A DNA stretch of 53,823 bases from Rhodospirillales bacterium. GTDB taxonomy: Bacteria; Pseudomonadota; Alphaproteobacteria; Rhodospirillales; UBA2165. The translations under genes and the position numbers were made by a program. The stretch lies in assembly GCA_012960465.1 (NCBI GenBank), contig DUBF01000208.1, positions 6,507 to 60,329 of the forward strand, given 5' to 3'. This document shows, in pieces, positions 51,363 through 53,823 of the stretch. The notes beneath the pieces are model-generated. The model saw only the letters and a program-made list of their open reading frames with translations. It searched no databases and was not told the DNA's origin. Every line of letters begins with the position of its first letter. Position 1 is the stretch's first letter.

Positions 51363-52118
51363 ATGGCGACTTTATTTTCAGCTGATACGACTTATGGAAC
51401 ACGTGCCAAGTTGGGGCTCATTGTGCCGCCTACTAATACCGTTAATGAGGCTGAATGGCAGGCGATGGTTCCGGAGGGTGTTACGTTTCATGTTGCGCGC
51501 ATGCCGCTTCACGCGGACACTTTGAGCACTGAAGGGAAAAAGGCTCTCTATTCAGATATTGAAAAATCGACGGGGGATTTAGCACAGGCGGGCTTAAGTG
51601 TGATTGCTTACGGCTGCACCTCAGGCTCAATGGTCCAGCCCTTCGAGCAATTGAGTAATTTTATGAGCGATGCCTCAGGTATACCCTGTGTCACGACAGC
51701 TGGATCAATTGTTGGCGCTCTTAATGCTTTAAAAGTGAAAAAAATTTCTATTGCAACGCCTTATCATGAGGCTCTTAACAATCATGAAGTTGAATTTCTG
51801 GCAGGTAATGGTTTTGAAACATTACAAATTTCTGGTCTTGGCATCGGAGTTGCCGGCCCACATGAATACATTGAGATCGCCCGAACACAGATCAATAAAA
51901 TTAAAGCACATATTTTATCGGTAGATCACCCAGATGCTGAGGCCATTCTTGTTTCCTGTACTGACTTCCCGTCGCTCTCGCTCATACCGGAGCTTGAAGA
52001 AGAACTCAGAAAGCCGGTGATATCGAGCAATCAGGCAATGTTCTGGGCAGCTTTAAGGGCTGCCGGCATTAAAGATTATTTTGATGATTTTGGGATCTTG
52101 TTAACTGATCATATTTAA
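51363..52118 (+). CDS. Maleate isomerase / arylmalonate decarboxylase-family protein (both cysteines present)
   Basis: A 251-residue Asp/Glu-racemase-superfamily enzyme. The start 'KLGLIVPPTNTVNEAEWQAMVPEGVTFHVARM' is typical. The first catalytic cysteine is in 'VIAYGCTSGSMVQ' and the second in 'AILVSCTDFPSL', as in maleate cis-trans isomerase. Its ATG immediately follows the HMG-CoA lyase stop. Isomerisation of a cis-dicarboxylate such as maleate or citraconate to the trans form would supply the MaoC-like hydratase or CoA-transferase in this island (inference). Compare the paralogue at 39806-40588, which lacks both cysteines. Confidence 0.9.
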   Translation: MATLFSADTTYGTRAKLGLIVPPTNTVNEAEWQAMVPEGVTFHVARMPLHADTLSTEGKKALYSDIEKSTGDLAQAGLSVIAYGCTSGSMVQPFEQLSNFMSDASGIPCVTTAGSIVGALNALKVKKISIATPYHEALNNHEVEFLAGNGFETLQISGLGIGVAGPHEYIEIARTQINKIKAHILSVDHPDAEAILVSCTDFPSLSLIPELEEELRKPVISSNQAMFWAALRAAGIKDYFDDFGILLTDHI

Positions 52119-52368
52119 AAGAGTTCTGTGTCTTCTTAGTCTTATAATTTGAAGATCACAGGTTTAAACCCGCTCCCATAAATAAATCTGGAAGCCAAAA
52201 ACTGGTTTCCGGCTCCGAGCAAAAATTCCCCATAGTTACTTCTGCTTTATCAGCGCATACAAACATCACTGCATTTGGATGATTTGTTTCTATATAGAGG
52301 GTGAAAGTGCAACAGAGGTACATTCAAAGCCAATTGATCTTAAAGCCGCCCAATCAAATTTCTGATTT

Positions 52369-52530
52369 TTACATTAAGTTCAGTAAAACTCTTGCAATAT
52401 TGTCATAACCTTCTTTCATCAGCCAACCAGAAATGACGCCTAGAACAAATTGGGTATTGAAAATGAAATTAAATAGCCAACCAGTTATCAGTAAACATAA
52501 AGCATAAAAGGTCCGTTTAATGAGTATCAT
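52369..52530 (-). CDS. Small membrane protein, 53 aa, coupled to GFA gene
   Basis: A 53-residue protein with a positively charged start (MILIKR), one or two hydrophobic segments (FYALCLLITGWLFNFIF and FVLGVISGWLM) and no recognised family. The ATG at 52530 overlaps the stop of the GFA-domain gene as ATGA, which supports translation by coupling; the longer frame to 52563 would overlap more and adds no useful sequence. Function unknown. Confidence 0.5.
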   Translation of the reverse strand: MILIKRTFYALCLLITGWLFNFIFNTQFVLGVISGWLMKEGYDNIARVLLNLM

Positions 52531-52994
52531 GATTGGCCTGCCCCGGTGGCATAGGTGATCCACAGCCGGCTTAATTCATCAATGTTTTCTGGTGCTTGTT
52601 CGAATTTTGGCAATCCGTCGGCAAAGGGGAACCAGCTTTGCGCACTGCGTGTCCAGATATGAGCGATTGGCTTGAACCAATTGGGATTGTCAAGCGTACC
52701 GGCCTTGACGATAACCAAATCGCCCACGGCGGGCTTGCTGCAAATGCGGGTGCCACATTCTGGGCAAAAAAGTCCGTTCTTGGTGCGCCCACTATCGGCC
52801 ACCGTTTCAACTGATTTACTCTCACCCTGAGTAATATTGAAATCATCGGCGCTGACCCGCACCGACATACCGAAGGCACTGGATGATACTTTCTGACATT
52901 CGGTGCAGTGGCAGATATAAACGGTCGTTGGTTCCGTTATAAATTCATAACGTAAGGCACCACAGACGCAACCACCAACGTATGGACCAGGCAT
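52527..52994 (-). CDS. GFA (glutathione-dependent formaldehyde-activating)/CENP-V domain protein
   Basis: A 155-residue zinc-binding protein of the Mss4-like/GFA fold. The cysteine pattern is complete: 'GGCVCGALRYEF', 'ICHCTECQKVSSSAFG' and 'GLFCPECGTRICSKP'. GGAGAG lies seven bases before the ATG. GFA proteins were named for glutathione-formaldehyde adducts, but most members have other or unknown roles. It is coupled to a small membrane protein downstream and stands apart from the catabolic island. Confidence 0.92.
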   Translation of the reverse strand: MPGPYVGGCVCGALRYEFITEPTTVYICHCTECQKVSSSAFGMSVRVSADDFNITQGESKSVETVADSGRTKNGLFCPECGTRICSKPAVGDLVIVKAGTLDNPNWFKPIAHIWTRSAQSWFPFADGLPKFEQAPENIDELSRLWITYATGAGQS

Positions 52995-53823
52995 AGTTTA
53001 CTCTCCGCTAAATTGTACATTAATCACAGTTTGCATCGTCGAGTATTAATTTGCAATTCATTTCAAACCAGCGTGATACCTCAAAGGAAAAGTCCGACCC
53101 GAAGGTCAACCAAGTGATAGTTTCACAAACAAAGGCTTGGCGAGCGTAGCGTTTGGAAGAACATCGGCAAGGATATGGATAAGTTTATTTCCAGATCGAT
53201 GCAGTCTCTGCTTTTCTAATCAGAGTTTGTTTCCGTATAACGCGAATTCTATTTTTGCCAATGAGAAAAACTTGCTTCGTTCGGTTAAACTATTTTTATC
53301 ATAGCCATTAAACGTTTTCCGTGCGGTGTCTAGGGTGTCTAGCCTAAGCTTCTTACTAGCTTTTGGTTCAGGTTTCGAGCCACCTGAAGAAGGGGTTAGC
53401 GTTGGCCGGCTACACTTCGATGGGTCAGATTGGCTCAACCATTTGATTTATCTCGGCACCGGTTCCAATGATGGCTTCTGCGATCGTGTTTTAGGGATAG
53501 CGTCAAAAAACATTCCTTTTAATCAATTTTGCTGAGTACGGCATACAGATGAGCTGTTAAGTAAATGTGGCGATCATGTTACACGTTTGTTGCGATGGCG
53601 TTAATGGATTGCCAGAAAATTAAAACGGTGTTTCCTGAGCCATCCGTACAAGCGACCACAAAAAAATTTAGTCAAAGCATTTTGATCACCTGGGCCTATT
53701 GCCATACAATCTCAATAAGGACTATGCTTATCCCTAGAATTTATAACTTCGAAAGGATTAGAGGGGGAGGGAATGCTTCTAAAACTAAAGGGTCTTATTA
53801 TTTTATTTAATTATGTTGTGGTC
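52995..53823. other. Window end, no gene seen
   Basis: About 830 bases upstream of the GFA gene. Several open frames of 70-80 codons exist on both strands, but they overlap each other, have no ribosome sites and contain no recognisable protein sequence. Possible decayed coding sequence cannot be excluded. No tRNA, repeat or terminator was recognised here. Confidence 0.5.

Noticed and set aside
53220-53810. Several 70-80 codon frames near the window end
   Set aside because: They overlap on both strands, lack ribosome sites and show no protein-like composition.
1-53823. tRNA, rRNA, CRISPR array, transposase, integrase or attachment-site signals
   Set aside because: I looked for tRNA T-loop patterns, spaced repeats, and transposase or integrase motifs and found none. 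A tRNA or repeat program could still find something I missed by eye.

Overview
The window looks like chromosomal DNA of an A+T-rich marine alphaproteobacterium, probably of Rhodospirillales/SAR116-like affiliation. This is inferred from gene content (TRAP and TAXI transporters, a PQQ-associated ABC cluster, TauD-type dioxygenase, CaiB CoA-transferase, many acyl-CoA dehydrogenases) and from the low-GC codon use; no rRNA or marker gene is present, so the placement is tentative. Nearly all of it is catabolic and transport genes. I saw no tRNA, rRNA, CRISPR array, transposase or phage gene.

Layout. 1-4.7 kb: a NitT/TauT-type ABC transporter (binding protein cut by the window edge, permease, ATPase), followed by a YVTN beta-propeller and a second periplasmic binding protein of the kind found beside PQQ-dependent alcohol dehydrogenases. 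4.8-7.4 kb (minus): a beta-hydroxyacid dehydrogenase, a small unknown protein and a flavin-dependent monooxygenase-like protein. 8.1-17.5 kb (plus): an organonitrogen module with a large amidase, a TauD/TfdA dioxygenase, a MetE-like protein, an MDR reductase, a rearranged cobalt-type nitrile hydratase (beta-N half fused to alpha, beta-C half separate), AzlCD exporter and 3-hydroxyanthranilate 3,4-dioxygenase. 17.6-21.1 kb: a translationally coupled four-gene cassette of glycosyltransferase, nucleosidase-like protein, spore-photoproduct-lyase-like radical SAM protein and SDR. 21.4-25.5 kb (minus): a TetR-led operon with two QueG/reductive-dehalogenase-like Fe-S proteins and a CoA ligase. 25.9-30.8 kb: acyl-CoA dehydrogenase, CoA ligase, gamma-resorcylate-decarboxylase-like amidohydrolase and glycerate kinase. 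30.8-37.7 kb: a TRAP-type binding protein without signal peptide, asparagine synthetase, thiolase, GMC oxidoreductase and an NMT1-like binding protein without signal peptide. 37.7-52.1 kb: a likely GntR-controlled catabolic island (two FAD monooxygenases, two Asp/Glu-racemase-family proteins, acyl-CoA dehydrogenase, MaoC-like hydratase, EamA exporter, TAXI-TRAP transporter, NmrA-like reductase, CaiB CoA-transferase, HMG-CoA lyase). 52.4-53.0 kb: a GFA-domain protein and a small membrane protein. The last 0.8 kb holds no gene I can support.

How it works together. The 37.7-52.1 kb island is tied together by seven copies of a TTGTATACAA-like palindrome lying in its promoters and not seen elsewhere in my reading; three lie about 35 nt before start codons. 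The GntR/FCD regulator inside the island is the obvious reader. Uptake by the TAXI-TRAP system, CoA activation, dehydrogenation, hydration and HMG-CoA-lyase cleavage would make a route from a branched dicarboxylate or ring-cleavage product to acetyl-CoA plus a keto acid. The most unusual items are the split/fused nitrile hydratase, the SPL/nucleosidase/SDR/glycosyltransferase cassette, the paired QueG/RdhA-like proteins with a CoA ligase, and a racemase-family protein lacking both catalytic cysteines.
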